Positions 13,501 to 28,500 of a stretch of DNA of 64,000 nt are shown piece after piece. Numbering within the stretch: position 1 is the first letter of the stretch; each line of letters begins with the position of its first letter. This stretch comes from Larus michahellis (taxonomy: Eukaryota > Chordata > Aves > Charadriiformes > Laridae). The notes below the pieces were generated by a model. It did no database searches. It was not told where the DNA came from and saw only the letters and a program-made list of their open reading frames with translations. The stretch covers positions 71,728,661 through 71,792,660 of the forward strand of contig NC_133897.1 of the NCBI RefSeq assembly GCF_964199755.1, written 5' to 3'. The position numbers and the translations under genes are program-made.

Positions 13501-16500
13501 AATTGTTTGCCCCTGTAAGAGCTAAAACCAGAATTATTGGGAACTGAATGTAAAGCATTGCAGAGTCATTGTTGGGATTTGCAGACTCTTTTAGGGCTGC
13601 AGAAGGAGTGCAAAATAAGAAATGCGCTTGCTGGAATCATTGCTATTCAGAACTGTTTTGAGCACAGCGAGGCCATCAAAAAATCAGTGATAACCCTTTC
13701 AGCAGCAGAGAACTGGGCTTACTGGCAAGGGAAGATGCAACAGAAGGGAAAAGGAAGTAGCAAAAAACTTTCTGCCTGTCCTTGAGAGCTGAGAAGAAAA
13801 AATTGTAATTGTGATCAACTTAAACCAACCACCACAACCATGGAATGACATAAAAAAGGAGAATCTGGAGTGATATCAAGGCTAGGTGTTCTGCCAGCCT
13901 TCTCTTCTCGGTAGTTGTTAGATGTCTCTTAGGAGGAGCTGTGCATTGAACAAGCATTTTTGCCTCTGGATTGCATGGGTGAATGCTTTACTCTATATAC
14001 TGTTTAACTGCCTGAAGTCTGTACTTTGCTGCGTTGTACAAAAGAGGAGCATGGAGGCTTTTCGTTGTGATCAGCAAGGAGTCTGATAATGTTTTGGTGG
14101 CATGGCATCAAATAAACAGTTTTCTGGAAGAACTAATTATCAGTTTCCTGTCCTCCAGAAGATCCTCTGAGGTATATTTTTTTATTTATTTATAATTCTA
14201 AAAGAGGTTTGGGCTGCTGAAAAAAAGGGGAAAAAATGGAATCTTCTTAAAAAAGAAACAAGAAAAAAAAATCTTTGAGGGATTTCTGCTGTAAAAGCAT
14301 GGTAACGTAGTGCTGAGAGGGTTTTACCAGCCAACTGGCCAGAGGGCAAGAAATGCAGGAAAAACTGGGAACACTGGTTGTGAAGTACGTGCAAAAGAGC
14401 CAAGTGTCCAGGTTGTACGGGATTTGATTAATGAAGTTTTAGCTGTTGCTCTGTTGCCACCGCAAATGAAGCTGAGCTCTACTGGATCAACCAGCAAGAT
14501 GAATTTGATAGGTATCAGATGCAGGCACGTGGTTCTATCTGTCATATCAGCTAGAACACGTTGCACAGAGTTTATTCTGGCTTTGTGCTGGCTATGGAAG
14601 GACAGATGACACCTGACCCGGTGTTAAAACCTGTTGGCATAAAGTTAACCCATTGTAACTTTCAACAAATTTAATTTGTCGGAGTGTGGAGGGGTGGTGG
14701 TGTACTGGACCAGAGGTTTAGCTCAGCATTTTCTGTACCTGGCACTAAGAATGCCAGAGACTTGCAGTGACACCTCGTGAGTGTCAGATGTAAGTTTCCC
14801 TTGTCTGGCTTAAATAATTGTTTCAGAATTTCCTGTTCAGTGGGTATTTGCTTTGGTTAATATCCTGATGGAGCTTGTCATATGTCTTGTGTAGTAAGAA
14901 TTAAGAAATCCTATCTGAAACTTTTTTTTTTTTGCTGGAGTTTCTGGAAGGGTGCTGGCACAGCTATATACAGAGGAATGCAACTGTCGTGAGAACTGCC
15001 CATAATAATTGGTTGAGTTACTCATAAGTCCTCCTTACAGTCTTAAACCATTCCTTTTTCAAGGATCTAGCTAAGACAAGATCAGTGTGGGAGCCTCCCC
15101 AAACAGCTCGCCAGATGCCAGTTTCCTGGATCAAGGAAGGGACTGGCTGTAGCTGAATCCCATGGTTCTTACAGCACTTACAGATCAAAGCTGCCTTCTG
15201 TTTCTCAAGCCAGGCAGCTGTCTCGCGGTGGTTGCAGGTCTCATGCACTCTCAGTATTAAGTACTATTTAGTGACTAATTCTTGACTGTACCTTCATTTT
15301 CTGGGTGAATCCAAAATTATAGCTGTTTGCAGAATGTGTCACTCCCATGGTCTGGGATTGCTCGTTTAATCTCGATGGCCTGGATAACAGAAGCAAGAGG
15401 CAGAGGGAAAGGAATTTCCCGTGTAACGCCAGGAGCAGATATGGAGGAAGTGGACTAAAAGTCCACTGATAGTAGCAGCTCTTTAAGATCTAACAAAACC
15501 CACCTCTGTTGGAAACTTAGGCTAGATAGGGGAGAGACACAAAGCTGCATGTTTTAGCATGTTGAAGGCACTAAAATTCAGGGCTGCTTCTAACACTGCT
15601 GGTTGTTTACCACTTTGGTATCAGGGAACCAGCAGAGTGCAATTTGAATTACCCAGGCTGTTATTTGGGATATTTTGAAAAGAGCTATCTATTCATGAAG
15701 AATTCTGTCAGGGGCTGAAAGGCATATTAACAGTTGTTTGTGGCTTCTACTATACATACATACAAAAGATCTGAGCTTATCTGAATAAAGGCAAATAGGC
15801 AAACTTGCTTGTATTCACAGCAAGGAACATAAGTTTACTTGTTCCTCCTATGATGTCGTAATGTATTTTGTAGAAATTAGAAGTGTATATGCACAATGCG
15901 TACTGTGTTTCAGTAGGGCTTTGCATAGAAAAGCTAAAAAATCATACAGGGGAGTGCTGGTCACTGAAATATCTGAAGTTTGATCTTGAGTTTTATGAAG
16001 ATTATGAGATGCAGTAAGTACTGTTGGGATTACAAAGAAAGGAGGACTTCGCATTTGCTCAGAGGATAATCGTGATACTTTTAAATGGCAATTTAAAGAC
16101 AAGAATCCCAGGTAGAGTGCGTATCTTAGTATCGGAGGTGGAGGTATAGTTTGTGTCACAGCAGGTTTGCCAGGTGTTGGGTTAGAACAGATTTGCTTAG
16201 ACAGGCCTTAGAAACCTTTTTGGAATTTTTCCAGAAGCTGTTAACTGTACGGAGTGCACGAGCTTTAACCTGTGCTCATTCCTCTATTACTTAAAAGGTA
16301 CTTCAGGTATATAGGACTTAAAATTTTTAATATTTTTTTTTTAATGTGTACATTTGAGATGGTTTAAGTGTATAGAGGGGAGGTCTGAGGGTCTGTAGCA
16401 CTGCAGAGCCCTAGCTGTAATGTAAAGCTTTGGCCTGCAGTGATTGCAGGTTCCATCATCACGATCTGAGGAAAAGCAGGTTTTATCTAGATAAGTCTCA

Positions 16501-19500
16501 CATGTTGGGGCTGGTAGTTCCTGTGGAACAGGACTCCAGATTAAAGACAAAGACAACTGCAATTATTTCATTTCTTGAAAATTAGGAATGTCCCTAGGGC
16601 TTTTAACAAATCATCACTGTAACAACTCCTACTGTACTGTGCCCTTTTATTTGGGCATTACTGTGCTAGACTTATCTCAAAAGTGGTACGTTTGTTTAAT
16701 ATGTGATCACTGCTTTTCCTCAGTAAAATGGTCTGACGCTGTTTCATGTTTGCTGACATAGTGCTATACAACATTTTTTCTTAAACTTGTTTCAGAAAAG
16801 TCTTTGTTAGCAACTGTATTTGCAGCTTTCCAATATTAGAAATAGGTATCTGTGTATTTTTCATGTTACCTACTGCACCACAGGGATGAATTGTTTCGAC
16901 AGAGCCTGGCTAAACTTCGAGAGCAGATAGTAAAGGCAAATACACTGGTGAGAGAAGCAAACTTCTTAGCAGAAGAAATGAGTAAGCTAACAGATTATCA
17001 AGTAACACTTCAGATCCCTGCTGAAAACCTCAGTGCCAACAAAAAGGTAATGACAGCAAAGAATGCTAGAAAATTGTAGTTTTATGGCTAATCTAAAATA
17101 TGTAGATGTATATAATATCTAATTTGAGGCCACAAAATGTTACTTTTGTTAGATTGTGCATAAGCAAAATATGGGTACTATCTGACTTTAATATATTGAA
17201 AGTGCATAATTATAAATAAAAATGAGAACATGGCATTAAGTATGGCTCTTGCTGTTCTTTCAAGTGTATGATCACCATATGTGCATGTGGTTTGTGAACA
17301 GACATCTGTGTTCTATTGCTGTAAAACCTGCATTTTAGTTGTTTGCAAAAATTACCAGTCTTTATTAGATGCCTACGTTTTTTTTGTCTTGAGGGTTTTC
17401 TAGTTGTAGTGCCTGCTGTAAATATAATGATAGCAATTAGGATAATGTGCTTGTCATATGTGGTTTGATTGAGAGTGTTAATGTTCCTGTGTGAATAGAA
17501 GTTGTCTGAGAAGGACAAAGAGGTCAGGATCCTCAGAGATGTATAGGGTGTGCTGTGTTTGAGGACAGAGATAGTATGGCTGGCATGCAGAGAGAAGCTG
17601 CATGTTCTGTATTTGATTCTGTTTTAGGAATGCAGTTTGAGTGAAGAGTTAAACGACTTACATGCACCTTTCCTGCAGTGATTATTTTTTCCTCTGATTT
17701 AGAGGGGTGCAATAGTAAGCGAGCCTGCTATTCAAGTGAGAAGAAAAGGAAGAGGTACTCAAGTGTGGACTATCGAGAAACTAGAGAACAAATTGATTGA
17801 CATGAGAGACCTCTATCAAGAGTGGAAGGAGAAAATTCCTGAGGTATTGTGTAGATTTTCTGAAAGCGATCAGAGATGGAGTTTGTTTTAACCCCTTTTA
17901 ATATAGTGTACAGATCAAGTGCAATGACTTTGTCTATGAAAGGGTACAGTATTGTGATATTTTTTTTGAACTATAAATAATACTAAATACTCAAAATGCC
18001 CATGCATAATAAAGCACAGCTATGTCCTATTCTCACTTGCATTCTCAGGTATAAATGTGCTGAGGTCAGATATAATTGTGTTGAGATAGTGACTCATGAT
18101 GCCACTAAGAGTTTACCTCGCATAATATAGGTGCCATGCAGATAGGCACAGGCTCTGAATAGAAGCAGGAAAACTGTATTAGAAATAGAATTATTAAATT
18201 GTGGTAAGTATCAAAACTAGCAAAGATGCTGCTTAGATACACTCAAGGTGCAGAGCATAGTAGTGGGGTAGAACTTGATCTTAAAATGTGAAATACTCAT
18301 TTGTATGTCCCCCAACCTTAAAGTGGTGAGGAAATCAACTGAAGGCACTTAGTCAACATCAGTATCTCCATGAAAACTAAGTGGCATTTCCTGATGATTT
18401 TAATAGTACGTTAACCTTGGCAAATAAGTGTGACACTTGTCAAAAGTGTGCTTGTTAACTGGCAAGAGATAGATATGAGGTTCGGTGTTCCAGAAGATGT
18501 CCTCTAGGTATCCAGGTAGAACTGCGTAGGAAGTATATCTTGCTGTCTTGTGGCTGATAGGAAGCACCTAAATGACTTGTGTCAAGAATCATTCTCAAAT
18601 ATGTTTGAACAGCTGTTGTGCCTTTGTTACATGCCTTGGACGGGACAATGGGAATCTCTAAAATCATAACACAGGGGAAGTCAAGCACTTCATCTGTGCC
18701 TGTTGAAGACAACGATGATTTTGCTGCTGACTTTAGTAAGAATTGATAGCACATCCTTTGAATACATTAATATGTCTGCCTGAGCCAGGATCGTCCTTGC
18801 CATGACCTATGTCATCCATAATGCATGTGGTCTATGTGCTACATAGAAACACGTAGGTCAAATGCATGTGTTGAAGACGAAGGAGGAGGAGAAGGGAAGG
18901 AGCTGACAAGTCCGCTGAGGAGTGCATATTGTGCTAGGAACCTGCATGAATTCTTTGTGGCTGTATATGGGGTATTGGCTTAGAAAATGCTGCAGATGTG
19001 ATCTCAGTTCTGTGGGAGTCAGAAGAACAATTGTAGGCTTAAAACGGGAGTCATTCTGCATCTTCCCTTTTGCCATTGTAGTTGTACCCAGCAGCCAGAC
19101 CAGCTATTCAACCTGGGGATGATTTGTCCTCATTTAAAAAGTGTAAACAGAGCAGAAAAGTAAGGTGAAACTTCTTGAAATCAATGGCTACTGTGCTTGC
19201 TCATGGTAAAATCTGCTTTGTCTTGACATCACTAAAAAATGTAGGTCATCGTATGACTATATCCCATTCTAAAGAGAGGATTGTATAATGTCTCATCTCA
19301 AAGATTTCATTTCAGATTTGTGATATGTTCATAGTACCTTTTCTACTTGTGTAACAGGAAGGAACAGAAACGATTGGTAGAGACTTAATTATTGTGCCGC
19401 GATCTTATACTATGTTGTTATTTGATCTTGTGTTCCCACGCTTACAGTTTTTTTTTATATGACTTTTACGACCTTTAAAACAGATAAGGAAGCTGATTGG

Positions 19501-22500
19501 CAAAAGAGGTGATCCTTTTTACGAAGCGCAAGAGAATCACAACTTAATTGGTGTCGCCAATGTGTTTTTGGAGTGCCTTTTCTATGACGTGAAGCTGCAG
19601 TACGCTGTGCCCATCATCAGTCAGCAGGGGGAGGTAAAGCCAAAGACGTACAGCGGGCTGGGCACACCTGCGCGCCCATACATACCTGCGGGGGGTAACA
19701 TGGCTTTGTGCCCAACGTACACCGATTTTTTTTTTTATTTATTTTTTTTTAACAAGCAAACAATGTTTAATGTCATGTTTCCCAGTGAATAAGTGTTTTG
19801 CAAATTGCTATGTATGTTTTCTGTTTAATTGTTTACAATTGCTCAACTAGTAAAATAGTAGAATAAAATTCATAGTGTCGATGTAGGTAACTGAGCAAAA
19901 ACCCAGCATATTAAGGTTCTGATGTACAGTCATGACACTCTATGCGTTTTCTGTTGTGTGTGAATTAGAAAGTTCTGCATACATATAGTTATTTTTCTGT
20001 TCCTTTTTTCTCTTTTTTTTTTTGACATTGTTGCTTTTTGTTTGGTGGTTGAGAGCTGTTCAGTTCTGCTTCTGCACACCTAGAGTTAGATTTACCATCT
20101 TAATGTTCTTAAGTCCCTTGTGCACGGGTTCATGGTATTTGTCTTGCCTTAGGTTGCAGGACGGTTGCACGTTGAAGTTATGCGAGTCACTGGGTCTGTC
20201 CCAGAACGCGTAGTAGAAGGAGATGACTCATCTGAGAACTCCAGTGAGAGCGGGAGTCTGGAAGTCATGGATAACAATGGAGAAATTATTCATAGAGCAA
20301 AAAAGCTCTCCTGCAGGGTGAGAACATGTGATGAAGTTAACAGTTTCAGAACTATGTAGTTGGTCTGATGTGAAGTAATACACTGCGTAGGCTATTGCTT
20401 GCTTAAAATTCTCTAGAGAGAGGCTTCTTCTGTTCCATTTAGGTGTAGGCCAGTCTCACTGGTGGTGGTTGCCAGTGGCTGAATTAATTCACATGAGTTT
20501 CTAGTATATGCAGGTCTACATCATAAATACTGATGTTACAAGGACTGTCCTTGGCAGACACAGAAGGGGAAATAGTTTGTCCGTGTAACCATCTCCTATG
20601 GTTTGTTTGATCATCTACTGTGGGATCTATGAGTGGAGTCTGGATTTCATTTCTTCTGTCATGAAGTGCTTCATTCTCCACTTGAACTTACCAGCTTCCG
20701 CAAAGAAAACATGTACGTGGGTGGGCTACTTAAATGCATGTAACTGCTTTCCTTGTGTCTGCATGTCTCTATATGCAAAATACAGATTTCCTAAATAGAG
20801 ACATCCTTAGAAAGCAATTGGAAGTGTCCTTTAAAAAGTTCTTCTTGCCTGTTGGTACTTTTGGTTTAAATATTTAGTTTTTGAACAATTTACAATTGAA
20901 GAAGAAACAAATCGTATTCATGAGAACATCTGTTTTGTCTCCTCAGGTAAAAATAAAAGAAGCAACCGGACTGCCACCTAATCTCTCCAACTTTGTCTTT
21001 TGTCAATATACATTTTGGGATCAATGTGAGTCAACAGTGGTGGCACCAGTGGTAGATCCAGATGTGCCTTCACCTCAGAGCAAGGATGCTCACTTTACAG
21101 TGACCTTCTCTCACTGTAAGGTAACTATTTTTATTATGAAGTAGTGTTACAGGGAGGATGGTATGTTTGAGATAAGCTTTTTAGAATTTGAGCCTTGTTT
21201 CGCTGGGGGAAGGAGGAAGGAATCAAGTCATTTAACTAATAACTTCTAACTGTACTTCAGCATGCCATATTATTTCACTTCATCACGTCTTCAAAATGCA
21301 GTAAAATGAAAAAAATCTTTTAATTAGTCTGTTAAATTCAGATGTCATCTCTAAAGCATGGGGGAAACTGTAGTTTATATAATGACATCTTATATGCTGG
21401 TTTGGTACGCTCAGTAACTTAAAGATCATTTGAGCTGTGACATTGTTCTTATGGAAAGTTTCAAAGCATGAAATGCGGTATGCAGAAGCAGGAATTGCTG
21501 AGATGATATGTTTCACAACTTTCTTGACCAGAGTTGAGCTTTATGATCCAAACTGTGGTTTTACCATGCAGGTAGGTAGTTGTTTGGTGTGTCATAAAAA
21601 CTAGTTGAGGAGGTACAATTATGTCATGTGATTGGATGTGATTTGTTTTTCGCATTGCCAGGACTACGTGGTGAATGTCACAGAGGAGTTTTTGGAGTTC
21701 ATTTCAGAAGGAGCTCTTGCTATTGAGGTGTGGGGTCACAGATGTACTGGCAATGGCAGCTCTGTTTGGGAAGTTGATTCTCTTCATGCTAAAACTAGGA
21801 CATTGAGAGACAGGTACAAATAAATTACACGTGAATGCTTCCATCAGCTTTCCAGAGTCTTTCTCGTACTTGTGGTGCACAAAATATAGTTTAGTGAGGC
21901 AACCATTGGTTTTTGTGGGGATGTCTTTTTAGGTGGAATGAAGTAACTCGAAGAATAGAAATGTGGATTTCCATACAAGAATTGAATGAGATGGGAGAAT
22001 ATACTGCAGTTGAACTCCATCAGGCAAAAGATGTGAACACAGGGGGGATTTTCCAGCTTAGGCAGGTACGTATCTTTTCCCTGTCTTCTTATTTGTGCTT
22101 AAATTGATACTTAATTTTATTCTTAGTTTCTCTCTGATTTTCTCTCTGTCTTTCTTTTGTTCTCTCAAATTACCTGTTCAGGGTCATTCCCGCAGAGTTC
22201 AGGTGACAGTGAAACCCGTACAACATTCGGGAACGTTGCCTCTCATGGTAGAAGCAATTCTTTCAGTCTCTGTAGGTGGTGTGACTGCCAGGTCAACCAA
22301 ACTGCAAAGGGGCTTGGACAGCTACCAGGTAAGACAGTTGTTTTTTCATGTGTTGGTTTATACAGTTTTTTTGGGTTTGTTCTGCTGTTTTAGAGCCAGC
22401 CCAACATAGTTCCATAAGGGACCTTAGACGTGATATTGTAATTTTGCAGTTTTGCATGTGTTTGATGCTAATATGTATGATGTGAGCATATGGTGCTAAA

Positions 22501-25500
22501 TCTGCTTTTTTTGCTTATAACTTACTGTATAACTGATAAAGAGACAAGTATGGTGTTTGAGTATACACAAAACAGGAGCAATATGGAAATTGTTTTTACC
22601 TTTACGTGTAGAGGTGATTAATAGTAGATTCCTAGCTCCATTAGTTTCCCTCCCTTGCAAGGATGGTGAAAGTTGAGGGGAAGAAAAAAAAGAAAATTAA
22701 CAGAGAAAATGTCTTATAGTGAAAATACTGTTTATCTTTTCAAAAAGGACAGGACTGTTACTTCATCAGAATCAGAAATAGCCATCACTGAATGTGAAAG
22801 GGCTATTTGATTTAGGAGAAAAAGTTTTTAAGAAGTATAAATGGCTTCAAACCAATACTGGACAAATTCATGTTGGAAAATAAAACATGCTTTCAACAGT
22901 GATGGCAAAGAATAAATGGAATGGGCCACCCAGGGAAGCGAGGTGCCTTTTGTCAGAAGCATTGCATTCAGAACCACAAGTAATTATTGCCTTAAATACA
23001 GATGAAACTGTAAAACATGGAGATGGGTGACAGGCTTGCTCAGTCCTTTTTCTGGCACTGTATTCTATGATAAATTTTTTTAATAAATATATTCACTAAT
23101 ACACAAATCATGGATGAGATGCTCTAGTCTGTAATAAAAAAAAGATCTGTTTCTACCTGTTAATAAGACTTTGGTTATTTGAATGTTGTAATTTTAACAT
23201 TTTACAAGTTTGTTTGTGGCAGAAATGTTTGTATTTGTGTTTTGGGGTATTTGTGTGAGTTTCTGTTGAGAGAAATGCATGTTCTTTTGTGTTTTACAAA
23301 ATTTATTTTCTCCTACCAGAAGGAGGAGGATGATGGTGGTGATATGGATAGTTACCAGGTATTGCTGCTGTTGCTGTCAATCCTCTGGCATGGGGCACAG
23401 CTAATGCTAATAGCCAGCAACTTTCAAATGAACAAGCATACTGGAGCAAGCAAAAGCGGCTTTGAAATACATATATGCTGTGCATTTAAGAGGCTACCTG
23501 GGCTACGAAACATTGCTATTTCAGTTTACCTTGTGACTTTATCCTCTTGCAGTGTGCTCTCTTCTCTAGTACTCAGCAGTCAGCTCTCCTAACTGGCTAC
23601 AGGAATTGCTATGTGTATAAAAGCCTAGAAGCTTTAATTTAGAATGAAAACAGTTTCCAGTGAATATCATAGGGAAAAGAACAAGCACCTGCAGTTGCAG
23701 GCATCTTTCCAAACCAAATTATATAGCATGGAGGTTTTTGTTTGTTTTCTAAGGAAAACATCGTAACCTTTTAAATTGTGCGGTGTTCTGAAATGCTAGT
23801 GGGAGAGAGAGGGGAGGATGCGAGCGTGGGGAATACAGAAGCTTCAGTGAAGCAATTTTTTTATCTCTGCAGAAACAAACCTTGAGCCTGGCTTTTTGTG
23901 TGATAAGTAAATACAAGACAGTCAGAGTTTCGAAAGCATAACACAAGAATCATTTAAAAGGCGACAAAGGGCAAAAGAGGAAATGCCTAAAAAAATAAAA
24001 TGCATTACAGATCTCTACATGGAAGTCTTATTTCTAGTAGGCAGCTTTACAGATGTAAAACCAGTTAGGTGAGAATGCTGACATCCCTTAAGATAATGTA
24101 TTAGGTTTTACAGCAATCTCAAAGATACCAGTTAGGTACTAACTTCTTGCGGGCTGTTTATGCGCTTCCTGACTTATCACAGAGAAGAACGAACCAAATT
24201 TTCTGTGATACCACAAAGCATGATTGCATGACGGGTTTTGTTTGCATGAGAAATCTCCTAATTGCACTGATAGCAGCTGCTAGCAATGGAATTTTGTGCA
24301 GGTTTGAGGGCATACTGACCTGTCTAATCTGCAGGAGAACTTATGATCCACTGATGATAACTGTTTTTCCTATTCCATATGCTGTTGCAAAGTGTGATTG
24401 CCACTTCTGTGAGTAATTAGCCTTATGGTGTATCATTCTGATCAGTAACTGAGGCAGTCACGTTTTCTTTTCCTCCTGTTGGAATTTCAGACTTGAAAGC
24501 AAATAAGCTTCCATTCATGGGTGATGAGGGACTTAATCAGTGTGCATGTCAATCGGGGGAAAAAAGGTTTTCTGCATCATGCAAGCTGTTTAATATCAAT
24601 TCTGATGAAATTATCACAAAAGTCACTGCCCTTTAATCTTAGCCACATAGCCTTATAACTTTGTTTTCTCTTTCCATATTAGGAAGAAGATTTAAACTGT
24701 GTACGAGAAAGATGGTCTGATGCATTGATAAAACGCAGAGAGTACTTGGATGAGCAGATTCAAAAGATCAGCAATAAACAAGGTCTGAAGCTTGAAGTCC
24801 CTGTCATAAGTACTTTATTCCCTATACCATGAAAAATGTATCTCATATGTAATATTGATCTCTCTCACTGTAGAAAAATCTGAGGATGATATAGAACGGG
24901 AAGCCCGGCTGGTTGAACAGTGGGTAGGGCTGACAGAAGAGAGGAATGCAGTATTTGTTCCAGCGCCAGGCAGTGGAATTCCCGGTGCCCCCGCAAATTG
25001 GTACGTTCAGTAAAACTATTGCACATTACAAGGTAAAAATCTGAGAATGTTTTAGAACTTTCTACATTTTCCTGTAATGCTACCAATTACACTTAGTTGG
25101 TAGAAGGCTAGAAGGTCAGGTACTGGTTCGAATGTAAGAAACGTTTGCTTAGTTAACACACTGCATAAAGTAGCTTTGAGATAGCTTTCAAGATCTGAAA
25201 ATTACCTTTGAATTTAACATAGCATTTTACACTTCTTCAAAATTCTGAGAGTTATCCTGTAGCTTGACTCCTTTCAGTAAAGAAGTGGTTCAAAAGTGAA
25301 TGGTAGAACACATGATAATTTCATTGATAAGGAATGGGGAGGGAAGAACTTATGATTTTTTTAAAGGAAGTGTTCTCGTTCCTCATTTAATTTCACTTAC
25401 ATTTGTATTTTAATGAAGATCATTGGAACTGACGTGCAAAAATGAGAAATGCAACATGTTAGAATTGGGAATATGTGGACAATATGGCTCTGATCAAGTG

Positions 25501-28500
25501 TACACTGGTATCTCTGATAATACCTAATATCTCTTCTTCCTCAGGTGAATGATATAGTGATGCTATTTCCTTCCCCTCTTTTTCCCCCCCCCCGTATCCA
25601 CCTGAAACGTGCTGTGGTCATGCAGAGAAAAGTGTATTTATTGATGTAAAGGCTAATGCCTTGTCAGTAGTTACATATCCAGTTGTTTGAAAGGTTGCTA
25701 ACCTTTATGTATGAGATGACTACAACCAGTTAACTTTATAAGAAACACAAAAAGATGTTTAAAACTTACCATCCTCACAACAACTGAAATGTGCTGTGTG
25801 GTGTGAATTAAGTTTTGGTAAAGCATTACATTTAGCTGCACACGTAGATAAACAAAACATTGTCTGTGCAACATAAGCATTCAAATTGGCCATCAGAATG
25901 TTGACAGGTTTAGTCATTGGTTACAGTTAATAAGAATCTTGGAGATCGGTTTGCCCAGATTGTCTTAGGTATGTATTTGCCTTCCTTACTGACAGTAGTT
26001 TGTTTTGTTTCAGGATTCCACCTGCAGGAATGGAAACACACATACCTGTTCTCTTCCTTGATTTGAATGGTATGTTGTAATAGCAGATGAAGAAACCTGG
26101 TGAGGGGGTGTAGAAATTAGTTTGGATGAATAAATTGATGAGCGAATGCATCTGAAATGTCTAAGAAATCGAAACAAGTCCTGGCAATGGCACTGTCTGA
26201 TACGGCTTGTAAAATTATTTTTCTTCTGATTCTGTATGTTAGAACAATCTGTAGAGGTTTAAACAGCTAATTTAATGAAGAGTGCATTAGGACTACAATG
26301 GGTGTTTTGTTAGAGAATCTAAATCTCCCTTTAAAGGTATTTAGCTTTACATGTGAGAAGATATTGTATATTCTTAGGACACAGATACACAGTGAGCAAC
26401 AAGAGACTAGAGTTAGCACCACCTTCAAGGACTGTTTAGGAAACAAGTCTGTAAGTATAAACTTGGACATAAAGCAGGGGAGGATCCACAGGCCTTGTCA
26501 CATCCAGCACTTCAGTGGGCTACTAGAGATGTTTATGTAGGCAACATATTAATACCTGCTTTAGAAGCCACTGTTGGAAATCGATATACATTCTTTCCTT
26601 TATGCTCACAAGAAATTTTTTTTTGTTTTTTTCATTATCAGCAGAGATTAGCAGACAGAAGATCAAACAGGATATTTAAACAGATTGATGGATCATTGCG
26701 CAACTTTTTTTTTTTTTTTTTGTTCAGCTAAAAGTCTAGTGTAGCTAGAACTGCTTTTCTCAATTTCAAGATTCCCTGATACATCAGAAGTGATTTAACT
26801 AAGAGATAAACTGGTTAGGCTGACAGGTGGATAAATCAGAAATTTTCTGTCTGGGTAAGTTTATGTTATGAATAACTAGAAACAGTTTTGAATTCTGTTT
26901 AGGTTACATGAGAATGTGTTCAGGCTGAATCTTAGCCTAGTTTTACTTCCCTTCTTTTGTATGCTGAAATTGTCTTCAATATATTGCATAGTAATAAGAT
27001 TAATCAGGATTAAAAGTGTCATGAAATATGGGTAGGACTTTATTACAGCTTTGTATTACAACTTTGCCTCTATATATTAATATCCTTTGGTATAAAACTA
27101 TTTCATTCTTTGCACATTTGTTTCATTAGCTGATGACCTCAGTGCCAATGAACAACTTATAGGCCCCCATGCATCAGGAGTTAACTCAATACTACCAAAG
27201 GAGCATGGGAGTCCATTCTTTTATCTGCCGATCATAAAACACAGTGATGATGAGGTAAATTGTTAGCAAGCCTCCTTCTTGACAACTGCAGCTTATGTTA
27301 ACACTTTCTTCAAATGTTTTATTTTCTACTTGTGTATATTTAATAACTACTATTACTATATTTTTGTCTTAGAAGTACTATCTATATCTAGTGTTGCCTT
27401 TATTTTCTGGCCTATTTGTTTAAAAATTTAAGAGGATAATGACTTGCTAGCCCTTTTGCCTTAATTCAAATGTGGCAAATCTTAGCTTTTCTTGGTAGAA
27501 GGGTAATTCATCTGCCTGACTCAAAACCCCTTCTTCTTTCCTCACTGCTTCATCATTCCTCTTGCAGGCTCTTGATTCTTCAGAGAAAACTACTTCATTT
27601 ATTGTGCATGCTAGGCAAAGCATAATGTTTAAATAAAACTTTTTCCTTTGTAGTACACAATTACTTTTTTAAATATAAAGTTTGGGAATTTTTGGAAATG
27701 GATGGTTCTGAATCCATTTTGAAATTTCTTAACTCATTTCTTCCACCTTCTGTGCCAACTCAGGCCATTGCTTAGGAGACCGTTTCCAGAAGAAATGGGA
27801 TGCTGAAGTTGGGGAGAAGGCAGGGGGAAGGAAAAAGATGTTCTGCAGGATGGGAGCATGTTTATTTTTTTATAGGCCTTTATAACCTAATCCAATACAG
27901 ATAGAAGACTTGCCATTTAATTTGATAAACTTTTAATACAGTTGCAGTAGGATTTGTATTCCTTCCTCCAGTCTTGCTTCTGCTTTCCTCTCTGCCTCTT
28001 CTTTCTGAAGACTTCCTTCTGATGTGGCATTTGCACGATGCAGGGATTGTGCTCACAGTTGCGTTCCCCAATATTTTAACACCTCTTTTATGCTTCTTCT
28101 GATAAATTCCTCACTATGAAAAGGAGGTTCGATGCCATTTTGTTCAATGACGCTTGTTTTTCTTTCGTTAAAGAATTGCTTTACTTCACGTTAAGTCACT
28201 GCAAATTATACCTTTTCTTAGAGTAATTGAGTTTTTGATTTCCCTTTTTCTTCCTCCATTTTGCTTGTCTGCATAGGTTTCAGCCACTGCTGCTTGGGAC
28301 TCTTCTGTCCATGATTCAGTGCACCTGAATAGGGTAACTCCTCAAAATGAGAGAATTTACTTGATAGTGAAGACTACTGTGCAGCTCAGCCATCCTGCTG
28401 CAATGGAACTGGTATTACGCAAAAGGATTGCAGCCAATATTTATAACAAGCAGGTAGGAACTTAATACGTTATTATTATTAATTTCGTTTGATATCCTTA

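Noticed and set aside
22780-22960. Possible ancient CR1/L3-like remnant (GGGCCACCCAGGGAAG)
   Set aside because: Only one short stretch resembles a CR1 3' end; a repeat-library search would be needed.
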